64,000 nt of DNA from Pseudomonadota bacterium (GCA_023389155.1 JAEWEV010000032.1:1-64000); one strand, 5' to 3'; numbered from the stretch's first letter, positions 53,837 through 62,735 are shown. Notes: generated from the sequence alone by a model not told the origin. Translations and numbers: made by a program.

Positions 53837-54160
53837 TCAGCGTTCGAGATACTTCAGTTTATCTTCCTTGCCGTTCCACTCATCGGCATCGGGCAGTGGC
53901 TTGACTGAACGGCTGATAGTGGTGAACTCGGCACTGAGTTCGGCATTGATCTCAATAAATTTCATCTGGTCCTGGGGTACATCTTCTTCTGCAAAAATGG
54001 CGTTGGCAGGGCACTCGGGAATACAAACGGCACAGTCAATGCACTCGTCCGGATCAATGATGAGAAAATTCGGACCTTCCTTGAAGCAATCCACCGGACA
54101 GACATCAACACAGTCTGTGTATTTACATTTGATGCAGTTTTCGGTCACGACGTGAGTCAT
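53837..54160 (-). CDS. fdxA: 7Fe ferredoxin FdxA
   Basis: A 107-residue ferredoxin binding one [3Fe-4S] and one [4Fe-4S] cluster. Cysteines at 9, 12, 17, 21, 25 and at 40, 43, 46 and 50 follow the Azotobacter FdI pattern (C9, C17, C50 for the 3Fe; C21, C40, C43, C46 for the 4Fe cluster). The C-terminal extension ending KYLER is typical. GGAG lies five bases before ATG 54160; a GTG two codons earlier is less likely. Transcribed with fpr. Confidence 0.95.
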   Translation of the reverse strand: MTHVVTENCIKCKYTDCVDVCPVDCFKEGPNFLIIDPDECIDCAVCIPECPANAIFAEEDVPQDQMKFIEINAELSAEFTTISRSVKPLPDADEWNGKEDKLKYLER

Positions 54161-54275
54161 TACCACTCCAGAAAAATTATTTATTTGTCAAATTAGGATT
54201 TTACCTAATCTTTGGGCCAATATGCTCAAAACCCTATAGCTGTGATATGGTTATAAAAACACATCTGACGTTACC
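54161..54275. promoter_or_regulatory. Divergent promoter region fdxA/pncB with inverted repeat
   Basis: AT-rich spacer. An inverted repeat ATTAGG-attttA-CCTAAT (54192-54197 with 54204-54209) lies 32 bases upstream of fdxA and could be an operator. No regulator is suggested by the sequence. Confidence 0.4.
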
Positions 54276-55451
54276 ATGATCATTCATTCCCTACTCGACA
54301 CAGACCTGTACAAGTTCAGCATGATGCAGGTGGTATTGCATCATTTCCCGGGGGCGCAGGTAGAGTACCGCTTCAAATGCCGCTCCAAAGGCATTGATCT
54401 GCAGCCTTACATCGAAGAAATCCGGAGTGAAATCCATGAGTTGTGCCAGCTTCGCTTCGCTGAAGACGAACTGGATTATTTACGTAACTTGCGCTTCATC
54501 AAGGGAGACTTTGTCGAGTTTCTGGGCCTGTTCCATTTGCCCGAAAAATGCATTTCCGTGACCCCTGGTCATGAACCCGGCGAAATTTCCATCGAAGTCA
54601 AAGGGTCGTGGCTGCATACGATCCTGTTTGAGATCCCTGTTCTGGCCATCGTGAACGAGGTGTATTTCCGCAATAAGGCACCCGATCTTGATTATGGGGA
54701 AGGACGCCGGCGTCTTGAGGAAAAAATCCAGCTGATTACCGAATCTGCCGATATGCGCGATTTCAAGGTCGCAGAGTATGGCACGCGGCGACGCTTTTCG
54801 GGCGAATGGCACCATGAGGTCGTGCAGACTCTGCAGAAACAGATGGGTACCCATTTTGCAGGAAGCAGCAACGTATTGATGGCCATGCAGTATGGCGTGA
54901 CCCCGCTGGGAACTATGGGACATGAGTATTTGCAAGCCTGCCAGGCACTGGGCCCGCGCTTGCGCGATTCCCAGGTGTTTGCGCTGGAGAAATGGGCCAA
55001 GGAATACCGCGGAGATCTGGGCATCGCCTTGTCCGATGTCTACGGCACCAATGCCTTTTTGCGCGATTTTGATATGTATTTCTGCAAGCTGTTCGACGGC
55101 GCACGGCACGATTCGGGCGATCCATTTGAATGGGGTGAACGGCTCCTCGCGCATTATCGCAATAACAGGGTCGATCCGTCGACAAAAACGCTGGTCTTTT
55201 CCGATGGCCTTAGCTTTCCTGTCGCCATGGATATTCACCGCCGGTTCAGTGGCCGCTGCAAGGTCTCCTTTGGTATTGGCACAAATCTGACCAACGATCT
55301 GGGTGTGAAACCGCTGCAGATTGTCATGAAAATGGTTCGCTGCAACGGACAACCGGTTGCCAAAGTATCGGATGAACCGGAAAAAACCATGTGTGATGAT
55401 CCGGCATATCTGAGCTACCTGCGCCACGTATTCGATCTTCCTCCGGCGTGA
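54276..55451 (+). CDS. pncB: Nicotinate phosphoribosyltransferase
   Basis: A 391-residue enzyme of the Preiss-Handler NAD salvage pathway, forming nicotinate mononucleotide from nicotinate and PRPP with ATP hydrolysis. Motifs are SLLDTDLYKFSMMQVVLHHFP at the N terminus, FGTRR-like YGTRRRFSGEWHHEV near 185 with the phosphorylated-His region, DVYGTNAFLRDFD and the HDSGDPFEWG active-site block. Length agrees with other bacterial PncB. Divergent from fdxA. Confidence 0.95.
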   Translation: MIIHSLLDTDLYKFSMMQVVLHHFPGAQVEYRFKCRSKGIDLQPYIEEIRSEIHELCQLRFAEDELDYLRNLRFIKGDFVEFLGLFHLPEKCISVTPGHEPGEISIEVKGSWLHTILFEIPVLAIVNEVYFRNKAPDLDYGEGRRRLEEKIQLITESADMRDFKVAEYGTRRRFSGEWHHEVVQTLQKQMGTHFAGSSNVLMAMQYGVTPLGTMGHEYLQACQALGPRLRDSQVFALEKWAKEYRGDLGIALSDVYGTNAFLRDFDMYFCKLFDGARHDSGDPFEWGERLLAHYRNNRVDPSTKTLVFSDGLSFPVAMDIHRRFSGRCKVSFGIGTNLTNDLGVKPLQIVMKMVRCNGQPVAKVSDEPEKTMCDDPAYLSYLRHVFDLPPA

Positions 55452-55535
55452 CGGAACGCTGGCCTTTTGCTGGCCGTCAGCGCAAAGACTGTGTGATAAT
55501 GCTGGCTTTAGAAAATGCGCATACAGGAGTCAGTC

Positions 55536-55886
55536 ATGAGTGATATCAAGCGTACCAATGTAGGCAGCCGCCTATCCGATATGGCCGTATTTAACGGTGT
55601 TGCCTATCTTGCAGGACAGGTTCCTGATGATGCAACACTTGATATGGAAGGGCAGACCAGACAGGTACTGGCAACGATTGATAGTCTTTTGAAAGAGGCC
55701 GGCACCAGCAAGGAACGTCTGCTGATGGTACAGATTTTCGTGGCCAACATGAAAGAATTCGATCAGATGAACAAGGCCTGGGACGAATGGGTCTCAAGGG
55801 AAAACGCGCCGCCGCGGGCGACTATCGAAGCGCGTCTGGCCAACCCCGACTACAAAGTGGAAATCGTTGCGACTGCTGCCCTGTAA
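55536..55886 (+). CDS. RidA-family protein
   Basis: A 116-residue member of the RidA/YjgF family, likely hydrolysing reactive enamine/imine intermediates or binding ligands between trimer subunits. Family features are the VAYLAGQVPDDATL core, VQIFVANMKEFDQMNKAWDEWV, and the C-terminal A-P-P-R-A-T-I-E with the Arg that marks imine-deaminase-competent members. AGGAG is six bases before ATG 55536. Probably a single gene; a terminator follows. Confidence 0.9.
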   Translation: MSDIKRTNVGSRLSDMAVFNGVAYLAGQVPDDATLDMEGQTRQVLATIDSLLKEAGTSKERLLMVQIFVANMKEFDQMNKAWDEWVSRENAPPRATIEARLANPDYKVEIVATAAL

Positions 55887-55913
55887 GACAGGTCAAGGAT
55901 AGCAAGCAGGAAG

Positions 55914-55943
55914 CCGGGCCCGATATTGCGGCCCGGTTTTTTT
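55914..55943 (+). terminator. Intrinsic terminator of the RidA-family gene
   Basis: Stem CCGGGCC/GGCCCGG (55914-55920 with 55930-55936) followed by seven T (55937-55943), 27 bases after the stop codon. Confidence 0.9.
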
Positions 55944-56053
55944 GGGCCCAATTTCAGTTGTGGTCAATGCTGAACAGCCAGCCCTTCGTCCGGAGTCGCT
56001 AAACTCAGGGCTAACGGCTATTCATTTCGATTGAAATAGGCTTGATTGCGTTG

Positions 56054-56079
56054 GCTTCCCATCGAAGAAGATGGGAAGC
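56054..56079 (-). terminator. Strong stem-loop after the flavodoxin-like gene
   Basis: A perfect ten-base stem GCTTCCCATC/GATGGGAAGC (56054-56063 with 56070-56079) with loop GAAGAA, 10 bases beyond the stop of the minus-strand gene. It has no T-run on either side, so termination is uncertain. Confidence 0.5.
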
Positions 56080-56089
56080 GATGTGGCAA

Positions 56090-56599
56090 CTAGAGCAGGG
56101 CAAAGAGCGTTGCGCCGATTTCTGCTGCCTGCCTGCACTGCGCTTCCGAGAGGGTTTTGGGCGCCAGGATGGCTTGCTCGGTCTCGCTTTTCATATTCAG
56201 AATGATGCCCGGGACGCTTTCGTTAAGGCGCCAGCCGCTGCAAATGCGGCGCAACTGGCGCTGTGCTCCTTCTCCATCGCTTCCGGCAGTGACGATCAGA
56301 CTGAAAATTCGCCCCTCGATACGATGCAACAGCGGATAATAGAGTCTGTCCAGACACTCCTTCATTTCGCCACTAAGTGAAGCCAGATTCTCTGGCGCGC
56401 AGAAAAGATAGGCTTGCGCCGCAAGCATTTCCTCAGCAGTGACATCCCTGGCGCGCCGCAAATGGATCTCCCGATTGTCATCGAGTTCCTTGCGAACGGA
56501 GTGCGCGGCATCAAAGGCATGGCTGGCAGCCTGTTCGGCGGCGCCGGTTCGGGAGTGCCAGATTATAAGAAGAGAGCCGAAAGCAATTTCATTTGACAT
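56090..56599 (-). CDS. Flavodoxin-like/NADPH-dependent FMN-reductase-family protein
   Basis: A 169-residue predicted flavoprotein. LLIIWHSRTGAAEQAA near the N terminus matches the FMN-phosphate loop of flavodoxins (S-x-T-G), and Y-L-F-C-A-P-E-N-L-A-S matches the second loop. Helix and strand order fit the flavodoxin fold. The ATG at 56599 gives a natural start; an in-frame TTG at 56650 would add 17 residues. It has no ribosome site of note. Single gene with a strong hairpin after it; partner or substrate unknown. Confidence 0.78.
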   Translation of the reverse strand: MSNEIAFGSLLIIWHSRTGAAEQAASHAFDAAHSVRKELDDNREIHLRRARDVTAEEMLAAQAYLFCAPENLASLSGEMKECLDRLYYPLLHRIEGRIFSLIVTAGSDGEGAQRQLRRICSGWRLNESVPGIILNMKSETEQAILAPKTLSEAQCRQAAEIGATLFALL

Positions 56600-56869
56600 A
56601 AAATAAACGTGTCTGGGTTTCAGCAAGGTACAGTGAAGCAGTCTGTGCAAATGCGGATTTATTCAGTAGATTGTCTAACGGATAAACAAATGACGCAAGA
56701 CCGCTATTTTTTCTGCCGGAGCGTTAAAATAATACTTTGCGATGACATCGTTGAATACGTGCCGCAAGGTCGACCTGATTATTGACCTGATTATTTCAGC
56801 CGACATAATTTGCCTGATACATTGCCATTGCGTTGCGCCGAAATATAAAATTTATCCTCCAAGCTGCTC
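56600..56869. promoter_or_regulatory. Promoter region of relA with tandem repeat
   Basis: 270 bases of AT-rich DNA between divergent genes. A perfect tandem repeat of GACCTGATTATT occupies 56772-56783 and 56784-56795, about 75 bases before relA. TAAAAT and TATAAA elements occur near the end. No strong ribosome site precedes the relA ATG. Confidence 0.45.
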
Positions 56870-59188
56870 ATGAAAACAACCAATCCCGAGTTTAAACCGG
56901 ATTCCTTCCAGGATAGTGCATGGATGAATGCAGTCTGTGCCAGCCTGGATGATTCCGGCCGCCAGATGGTGGAGAAGGCGGTTGGCTGGTGTGAGCCGAT
57001 TTTGCAGAATGCCCATATTGCGACAGGCGAACCCTCTATCCATCACGCCAAGGGCGTACTACGGATTCTTTCCCTGCTGCAACTGGACGCAGCAACGTTT
57101 GTCGCCGCGCTGGTTCTGGCTATTCCCATCGATCTGGAAGATGAGTCCGAGCGTGACCGCAAGAATGAACTGATCGATCTGTTCGGTCTGGAGATATTCA
57201 ATCTGATCAATGGTTCGCGGGCGCTGCTGCGCATCGGTGCCATTGCCCGCAATGCTTCATCCCAGGGGTACAATGAGTCATCCGATCAGCGCGAAATGCT
57301 GCGTAAAATGCTGCTTGCCATGGCGAGCGATCTGCGCATTGTTCTGCTGAGATTGGCGTCGCGCCTGCAAACCTTGCGCTGGTTTGCCGAGACCAAGACG
57401 CCCTGCCCGGTAGAACTGGCCGAGGAAACGCGGGACGTCTATGCGTCGCTGGCCAACCGCCTGGGCATCTGGCAAATCAAGTGGGAGATGGAAGATCTCT
57501 CGTTCCGTTTCCTGTCGCCCGGAATCTACAAGGAGATTGCCCGTAAGCTGGAAGGCAAGCGGGTAGAGCGCGAAGCGCGCATCCAGTCGCTGAGCGATGA
57601 CATTGCCCGGTCGCTGACCGACATGGGTATTGAGGCAGAAGTCTCAGGGCGTGCCAAGCATATCTACAGCATCTACAACAAGATGCGCAATAAGCAGCTG
57701 ACATTTGAGCAGTTGTACGATCTGCTGGCGATTCGCATCATCGTGGCCAATGAGCGTGACTGCTATGCCACGCTGTCGCTGCTTCAGGCGCGCTGGACAC
57801 CGGTGATGAACGAGTTTGATGATTACATTGCGCGTCCCAAGCCCAATGGCTACCGTTCTTTGCACACAGTGCTGAAAACGGCTGACGGGCAAAATTTCGA
57901 AGTGCAGATCCGGACCCGCAAAATGCATGATTTTGCCGAGTATGGAATGGCGGCACACTGGCGCTATAAAGAGGCGGGGCCCAAAGGTGGACAGGTGGCT
58001 GCGGTCTCCATGTACGACCGTCAGGTGTCGTGGATGCGCCAGCTGCTCGCGTGGCGGCGGGAAATCGGCTTGCCGGTCAATGATCCCGCGGATATTGTGG
58101 GTGGCGCGCCTATACTGGGTGATGGGGCGGCTTTGGCTGCGCCCGAGCCGCGCTTGCAGGAAACTCGGCAGGAGCGTCAGCAAAAAAAATCTGCAGAAAG
58201 AATTTATGTGCTGACTCCGCAGGCAAGGGTGATTGAATTGCCCGACGGCGCAACACCGGTAGATTTTGCCTATCACTTGCACACGGATTTGGGGCATCGC
58301 TGCCGGGGCGCCCGGGTCGACGGGCAGATGGTTGCCCTCAATACCAAGCTGCTTAACGGCCAGACAGTGGAAATCATCGCCGCCAAGTCGGGCGGCCCGT
58401 CACGTGACTGGATCAATACCCAGCTGGGCTATCTGGCCAGTCCGCGGGCCCGGGCCAAGGTCCGTCTGTGGTTTAACGCCATTGAACTGCAAAAACGCAT
58501 CACCACCGGCCAGGACATGGTCGAGAAAGAGCTGGCGCGGCTGGGTAAGACCGCGACGAATCTGGAGCAGCTTGCTGAGCGTCTGGGTTTTGCCAATAGC
58601 GATGATCTTTATGTGGCCGTTGCCAAGGACGAATTTAGTCTGCGTCAGATAGGCACGGTTTTTCAGGACCCGGATCCGGAAACAGCTGATAGCCACGATA
58701 CGATCGTCGCGCGTGAGTCGGGTGCCCAGAGTGCCGTCAAGACCGGTAAAAGCGGCGTGCTGGTCGTTGGTGTTGATTCTCTGCTCACTCAGCTGGCTCG
58801 TTGCTGCCATCCTGCGCCACCAGATAAAATCAGCGGCTTTGTTACCCGGGGACGCGGCGTATCGATCCATCGTGACGACTGCCCGGCCTTTGCGGTCATG
58901 AAAAACAAAAGCCCCGAACGGGTGATTGAGGTAGCGTGGGGAGATACGGGAGAAACGGTGTATCCTGTCAATATTGCCATCCATTCCCAGGATCGCAGCG
59001 GCTTGCTCAAGGATCTGACCGAGCTGTTCTCCCGCATGAAGCTGAACGTGGTCGGCGTCAATACCCAGAGCAAGGCATCCATTGCTCATCTGCATTTCAC
59101 GATCGAAGTGCGGGACGGTGAACAGCTGCGAAAGGCCATGAATGCCATATTGGATATCCCTGGAATTATCAGCGCTTCGCGCTGTTAA
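56870..59188 (+). CDS. relA: (p)ppGpp synthetase RelA
   Basis: A 772-residue long RSH enzyme making (p)ppGpp in the stringent response. The N-terminal hydrolase-like domain lacks the HD pair (the region around 58-100 reads HHAKGVLRIL...IPIDLEDE), so hydrolysis is not expected. The synthetase domain (about 240-380) has E-F-D-D, the EXDD motif of monofunctional RelA, and KPNGYRSLHT. The TGS domain (YVLTPQARVIELPDGATPVDFAYHLHTDLGH), CCHPAPPD zinc-finger region and C-terminal ACT domain follow. In the DCYATLSLLQARW stretch the usual Gly and His (LGxxH) are Ser and Gln. It is followed 53 bases later by trpB. Confidence 0.93.
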   Translation: MKTTNPEFKPDSFQDSAWMNAVCASLDDSGRQMVEKAVGWCEPILQNAHIATGEPSIHHAKGVLRILSLLQLDAATFVAALVLAIPIDLEDESERDRKNELIDLFGLEIFNLINGSRALLRIGAIARNASSQGYNESSDQREMLRKMLLAMASDLRIVLLRLASRLQTLRWFAETKTPCPVELAEETRDVYASLANRLGIWQIKWEMEDLSFRFLSPGIYKEIARKLEGKRVEREARIQSLSDDIARSLTDMGIEAEVSGRAKHIYSIYNKMRNKQLTFEQLYDLLAIRIIVANERDCYATLSLLQARWTPVMNEFDDYIARPKPNGYRSLHTVLKTADGQNFEVQIRTRKMHDFAEYGMAAHWRYKEAGPKGGQVAAVSMYDRQVSWMRQLLAWRREIGLPVNDPADIVGGAPILGDGAALAAPEPRLQETRQERQQKKSAERIYVLTPQARVIELPDGATPVDFAYHLHTDLGHRCRGARVDGQMVALNTKLLNGQTVEIIAAKSGGPSRDWINTQLGYLASPRARAKVRLWFNAIELQKRITTGQDMVEKELARLGKTATNLEQLAERLGFANSDDLYVAVAKDEFSLRQIGTVFQDPDPETADSHDTIVARESGAQSAVKTGKSGVLVVGVDSLLTQLARCCHPAPPDKISGFVTRGRGVSIHRDDCPAFAVMKNKSPERVIEVAWGDTGETVYPVNIAIHSQDRSGLLKDLTELFSRMKLNVVGVNTQSKASIAHLHFTIEVRDGEQLRKAMNAILDIPGIISASRC

Positions 59189-59241
59189 AACATGTAAAAT
59201 AGCTCTTTATTGCTCGTCCCTGTCCGGCACCAGGAGCCAAT

Positions 59242-60441
59242 TTGACTGCTTATTCCTTCCCCGATAACAGAGGCCATTTCGGCCGTTACGGTGGCGTTTT
59301 TGTCGCTGAAACGCTGATGCATGCGGTTTCGGAACTGAATGAAGCTTACGAGAAGTACAAGGAAGATCCTGATTTTGTTGCCGAATATCGCTACGAGCTG
59401 GCGCATTTCGTCGGGCGTCCAAGCCCGGTCTATCATGCCCGTCGCTGGTCTGAACAGCTGGGCGGCGCGCAAATCTGGTTCAAGCGCGAAGACCTGAACC
59501 ACACTGGCGCCCATAAAATCAACAACTGCATCGGACAAATTCTGCTGGCACGAAAAATGGGCAAGCAGCGCATTATTGCCGAGACCGGAGCCGGGCAGCA
59601 CGGCGTGGCCACAGCCACGGTGGCCGCTCGTTATGGTCTTGAGTGTGTCATCTATATGGGTTCGGAAGATGTGCGACGTCAGGCATCCAATGTCTATCGC
59701 ATGAAACTGCTGGGTGCCACAGTAGTGCCGGTGGAATCGGGTTCCCGTACCCTGAAGGATGCGCTGAATGAAGCGATGCGGGACTGGGTAACCCGGATTG
59801 ATGAAACCTACTACATTATTGGTACCGTCGCCGGACCGCATCCGTATCCTGCCATGGTACGTGACTTTCAGCAGATTATCGGACAGGAATGTATCGAGCA
59901 GATGCCGGCCTGCGCCGGGCGCCAGCCTGATGCCGTGATCGCGTGCGTCGGTGGCGGCTCCAATGCCATGGGCATTTTCTACCCCTATCTTTCGCATGAC
60001 AAAGTTCGCCTGATCGGTGTCGAAGCCGCCGGCGAAGGCATCAATACCCCGCGTCATGCCGCGTCCATCAATGCGGGTCAGGTCGGCGTATTGCACGGCA
60101 ATCGTACCTACGTCATGCAGAACCAGGATGGGCAGATTCAGGAAACGCATTCCGTTTCCGCGGGCCTGGATTATCCCGGAGTGGGGCCCGAGCATGCCTG
60201 GCTGCATGACAGCCAGCGCGCGACTTATGTCACGGTAGATGACCAGGAGGCGCTGGCGGCATTCGGCAATTGCTGCCGTCTCGAAGGTATCATGCCGGCG
60301 CTGGAGTCTTCGCACGCTCTGGCCTACGCCGCCAGGATAGCGCCGACAATGTCACGTGAGGCCATCCTGCTTGTCTGCCTGTCTGGACGGGGAGACAAGG
60401 ATATGCATACCGTTGCCGAATATACCGGCGTGGACTTGTAA
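59242..60441 (+). CDS. trpB: Tryptophan synthase beta chain
   Basis: A 399-residue PLP enzyme that joins indole and serine. K92 in HTGAHKINNCIGQ forms the Schiff base; GTVAGPHPYP and the GGGSNAMG phosphate-binding loop are intact. The start is a TTG at 59242 with AGGAG five bases upstream; no better start exists. In related organisms trpF precedes trpB, but here relA does. Nine bases separate it from trpA. Confidence 0.96.
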   Translation: MTAYSFPDNRGHFGRYGGVFVAETLMHAVSELNEAYEKYKEDPDFVAEYRYELAHFVGRPSPVYHARRWSEQLGGAQIWFKREDLNHTGAHKINNCIGQILLARKMGKQRIIAETGAGQHGVATATVAARYGLECVIYMGSEDVRRQASNVYRMKLLGATVVPVESGSRTLKDALNEAMRDWVTRIDETYYIIGTVAGPHPYPAMVRDFQQIIGQECIEQMPACAGRQPDAVIACVGGGSNAMGIFYPYLSHDKVRLIGVEAAGEGINTPRHAASINAGQVGVLHGNRTYVMQNQDGQIQETHSVSAGLDYPGVGPEHAWLHDSQRATYVTVDDQEALAAFGNCCRLEGIMPALESSHALAYAARIAPTMSREAILLVCLSGRGDKDMHTVAEYTGVDL

Positions 60442-60450
60442 GGAAGGGCA

Positions 60451-61281
60451 ATGAGCCAGCAACGGATCTCCAAAACATTTGCCAGACTGGGCGGGCGTAC
60501 CGCTCTGATTCCCTACATCACGGCTGGCGATCCCAGTCCGGCTGCCACCGTGCCGCTCATGCATGGCATGGTCAGGGCAGGGGCAGATATCATCGAACTG
60601 GGCGTGCCGTTTTCCGATCCCATGGCTGATGGTCCCATTATTCAGCAGGCTGCCGAGCGCGCCATTGCAAATGGCGTCGGGTTGCGCAAGGTACTGGACA
60701 TGGTCGCCACGTTCCGTAAAATGGACCAGAGTACGCCAGTGGTACTGATGGGCTATGCCAATCCCGTCGAAGCCATGGGACAGGCAGAATTTGCGGCCCA
60801 GGCGCATCGGGCCGGGGTTGACGGAATACTAATTGTCGATTGTCCGCCGGAAGAATATGATGATTTTTCCGGCGATCTTCGTGCCCGGGGCATTTCGCCC
60901 ATCTTCCTGCTGTCGCCAACATCCACCGAAACGCGTATACAATCGGTAGCGAAAGTGGCCGAAGGCTATGTGTATTACGTGTCCTTGCGGGGCATTACAG
61001 GTTCGTCGGCGCTTGATATTGACGATGTCCGCAAGCGGGTCGCCCACATAAAAAAATATGTGTCCATTCCGGTTGGCGTAGGTTTTGGAATTCGCGATGC
61101 GGCCAGTGCTGCGCAAGTGGCCGAAGCGGCAGATGCCGTTGTCATTGGCAGTCGCCTGATTGAAACCATTACGCAGACCATCGCCGGGCAACCGCAAGCC
61201 AGTCCTGTCGATGTGGCGGTCGATGCTGCAGATAAGTGGCTGCGCGACGTCCGGCTGGCGCTGGACCAAATCAGAAAATAA
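60451..61281 (+). CDS. trpA: Tryptophan synthase alpha chain
   Basis: A 276-residue TIM-barrel enzyme that releases indole from indole-3-glycerol phosphate and channels it to TrpB. Catalytic E49 (IIELGVPFSDP) and D60 (MADGP) are at the same numbers as in E. coli. Segments SVAKVAEGYVYYVSLRGITG and PVGVGFGIRDA complete the phosphate site. Co-transcribed with trpB and accD. Confidence 0.96.
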   Translation: MSQQRISKTFARLGGRTALIPYITAGDPSPAATVPLMHGMVRAGADIIELGVPFSDPMADGPIIQQAAERAIANGVGLRKVLDMVATFRKMDQSTPVVLMGYANPVEAMGQAEFAAQAHRAGVDGILIVDCPPEEYDDFSGDLRARGISPIFLLSPTSTETRIQSVAKVAEGYVYYVSLRGITGSSALDIDDVRKRVAHIKKYVSIPVGVGFGIRDAASAAQVAEAADAVVIGSRLIETITQTIAGQPQASPVDVAVDAADKWLRDVRLALDQIRK

Positions 61282-61304
61282 GCATTCAGAAATAAGGATT
61301 GATA

Positions 61305-62180
61305 ATGAGCTGGTTAGACAAGATTCTTCCACCACGCATCAACAAGAAAACAGAGCAGCAGGGGCGGCGCGTTCCCGAGGGTTTATGGGTCAAGTGCCCG
61401 TCATGCGAATCGGTTCTGTATAACGATGACCTGGTCGAAACTGTCCATGTATGTCCCAAATGTGGCCATCACATGCGACTGAATGCGCGCGCACGTATTG
61501 ATTCGCTGCTGGATGCGGACGGTCGTGTGGAGATCGGCGAGGGCATTCGCTCTACCGATCCGCTCAAATTCAAGGACAGCCGCAAATATCCGGAAAGACT
61601 GGCCGAAGCCACGCAGAAGTCCGGTGAATCCGATGCGCTGGTGGTGATGAGCGGCAGCATTTGCACCGTTCCCGTCGTGCTGGCGTGTTTCGAATTCGAT
61701 TTCATGGGAGGATCCATGGGCTCAGTTGTCGGTGAGCGATTCGTAAGAGGTGTGCGTGCGGCCATCCAGAACAAAACGCCCTTCATCTGCGTGGCTGCCT
61801 CCGGCGGCGCGCGTATGCAGGAAAGTCTTTTTTCACTGATGCAAATGGCCAAAACCAATGCCATGCTCACTCGCCTGTCTCAGGAAGGCCTGCCGTTCAT
61901 CAGTGTTCTCACGGACCCGACCATGGGTGGCGTTTCTGCCAGCTTCGCCTTCATGGGTGATGTGGTGATTGCCGAGCCCAAAGCGCTGATTGGTTTTGCC
62001 GGTCCGCGTGTGATTGAACAGACCGTCAGGGAACAACTGCCTGAAGGATTCCAGCGTGCTGAATTCCTGCTCGAAAAAGGCGCCGTCGATATGGTGATTG
62101 ATCGTCGGGAACTGCGTACGGAACTGGCTCGCCTGATGGCGCTGTTGACTCGTCAGTCCAGTGAAGCGGTTTCTGTCTGA
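61305..62180 (+). CDS. accD: Acetyl-CoA carboxylase carboxyltransferase beta subunit
   Basis: A 291-residue subunit of the carboxyltransferase that makes malonyl-CoA for fatty-acid synthesis. N-terminal Cys4 zinc finger C31-P-S-C34 and C50-P-K-C53; crotonase-fold core with GGSMGSVVGERFVRG and ASGGARMQESLFSLMQM. ATG 61305 has AAGGAT upstream. It directly follows trpA, as commonly in betaproteobacteria. In many relatives folC comes next; here a MarR gene does. Confidence 0.96.
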   Translation: MSWLDKILPPRINKKTEQQGRRVPEGLWVKCPSCESVLYNDDLVETVHVCPKCGHHMRLNARARIDSLLDADGRVEIGEGIRSTDPLKFKDSRKYPERLAEATQKSGESDALVVMSGSICTVPVVLACFEFDFMGGSMGSVVGERFVRGVRAAIQNKTPFICVAASGGARMQESLFSLMQMAKTNAMLTRLSQEGLPFISVLTDPTMGGVSASFAFMGDVVIAEPKALIGFAGPRVIEQTVREQLPEGFQRAEFLLEKGAVDMVIDRRELRTELARLMALLTRQSSEAVSV

Positions 62181-62194
62181 GGCTGGTGATAGCC

Positions 62195-62635
62195 ATGGAC
62201 TCGGATGCTTTCAGGCTTGAACAAACGCTGACCTACCAGCTGCATCAGTTATCGCGTCTGATCGACCGGCAGCTGGACTACTCTGCTATCGAACGTATTC
62301 CCCTGAATGCCGGAGAGGGGCGTACCATCGCCGTACTTGGCTATTACGGGACGCTGTCCGTCGTCAAGCTGGCACGCCTGGCAAACCTGGATAAAAGCCA
62401 GGCGAGCCGGGCGGTCGTCTCTCTGGTCAATAAGGGCATTATCGAAAAGCGCAATGACAGCCGCGACGCCCGCGCGTTTGAACTGTTCCTGACCGAGGCA
62501 GGCAGGCAGGTATATTCCGATATCATTGATCTGATTGTCCAGCGCAACGAACTGGCACTCCGAACACTCACCCCCCGCGAAAAACAGACCCTGTTCGGGC
62601 TGTTCAGCAAAATTCATCAAAATCTGATCGACTAG
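62195..62635 (+). CDS. MarR-family transcriptional regulator
   Basis: A 146-residue winged-helix dimer regulator. The recognition region reads VVKLARLANLDKSQASRAVVSLVNKGIIEKRNDSRDARAFELFLTEAGRQ, where the wing has the D-x-R-D-x-R-A pattern typical of MarR. The ATG at 62195 is preferred over a GTG nine bases earlier. It lies 15 bases after accD but 161 bases before a flavin hydroxylase, which it probably controls; a large inverted repeat lies in that gap. Such regulators usually respond to aromatic acids. Confidence 0.9.
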   Translation: MDSDAFRLEQTLTYQLHQLSRLIDRQLDYSAIERIPLNAGEGRTIAVLGYYGTLSVVKLARLANLDKSQASRAVVSLVNKGIIEKRNDSRDARAFELFLTEAGRQVYSDIIDLIVQRNELALRTLTPREKQTLFGLFSKIHQNLID

Positions 62636-62704
62636 CCTGCGACACTGTTGCCTGCGGTTTCCGCTTGCCAATTGAGCAAGGGTAAATCCTGATCACTGGA
62701 TTCT

Positions 62705-62735
62705 TGAATTTAGTTGATTTTTCAATTAAAATTCA
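62705..62735 (+). promoter_or_regulatory. Inverted repeat, candidate MarR operator
   Basis: TGAATTTAGTTGA (62705-62717) and TCAATTAAAATTCA (62722-62735) form an inverted repeat that matches in all but one inner pair and one bulged base; the inner TTGA-tttt-TCAA is perfect. It lies about 60 bases before the hydroxylase start and 70 after the MarR gene. An AT-rich imperfect palindrome of this size is typical of MarR sites. A second, shorter repeat CTTGC/GCAAG lies at 62664-62680. Confidence 0.6.

Noticed and set aside
54480..55427. 315-codon minus-strand open frame opposite pncB
   Set aside because: Shadow of pncB; no family similarity.
59185..60315. 376-codon minus-strand open frame opposite trpB
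   Set aside because: Shadow of a conserved gene with intact catalytic motifs on the plus strand; the product has no recognisable features.
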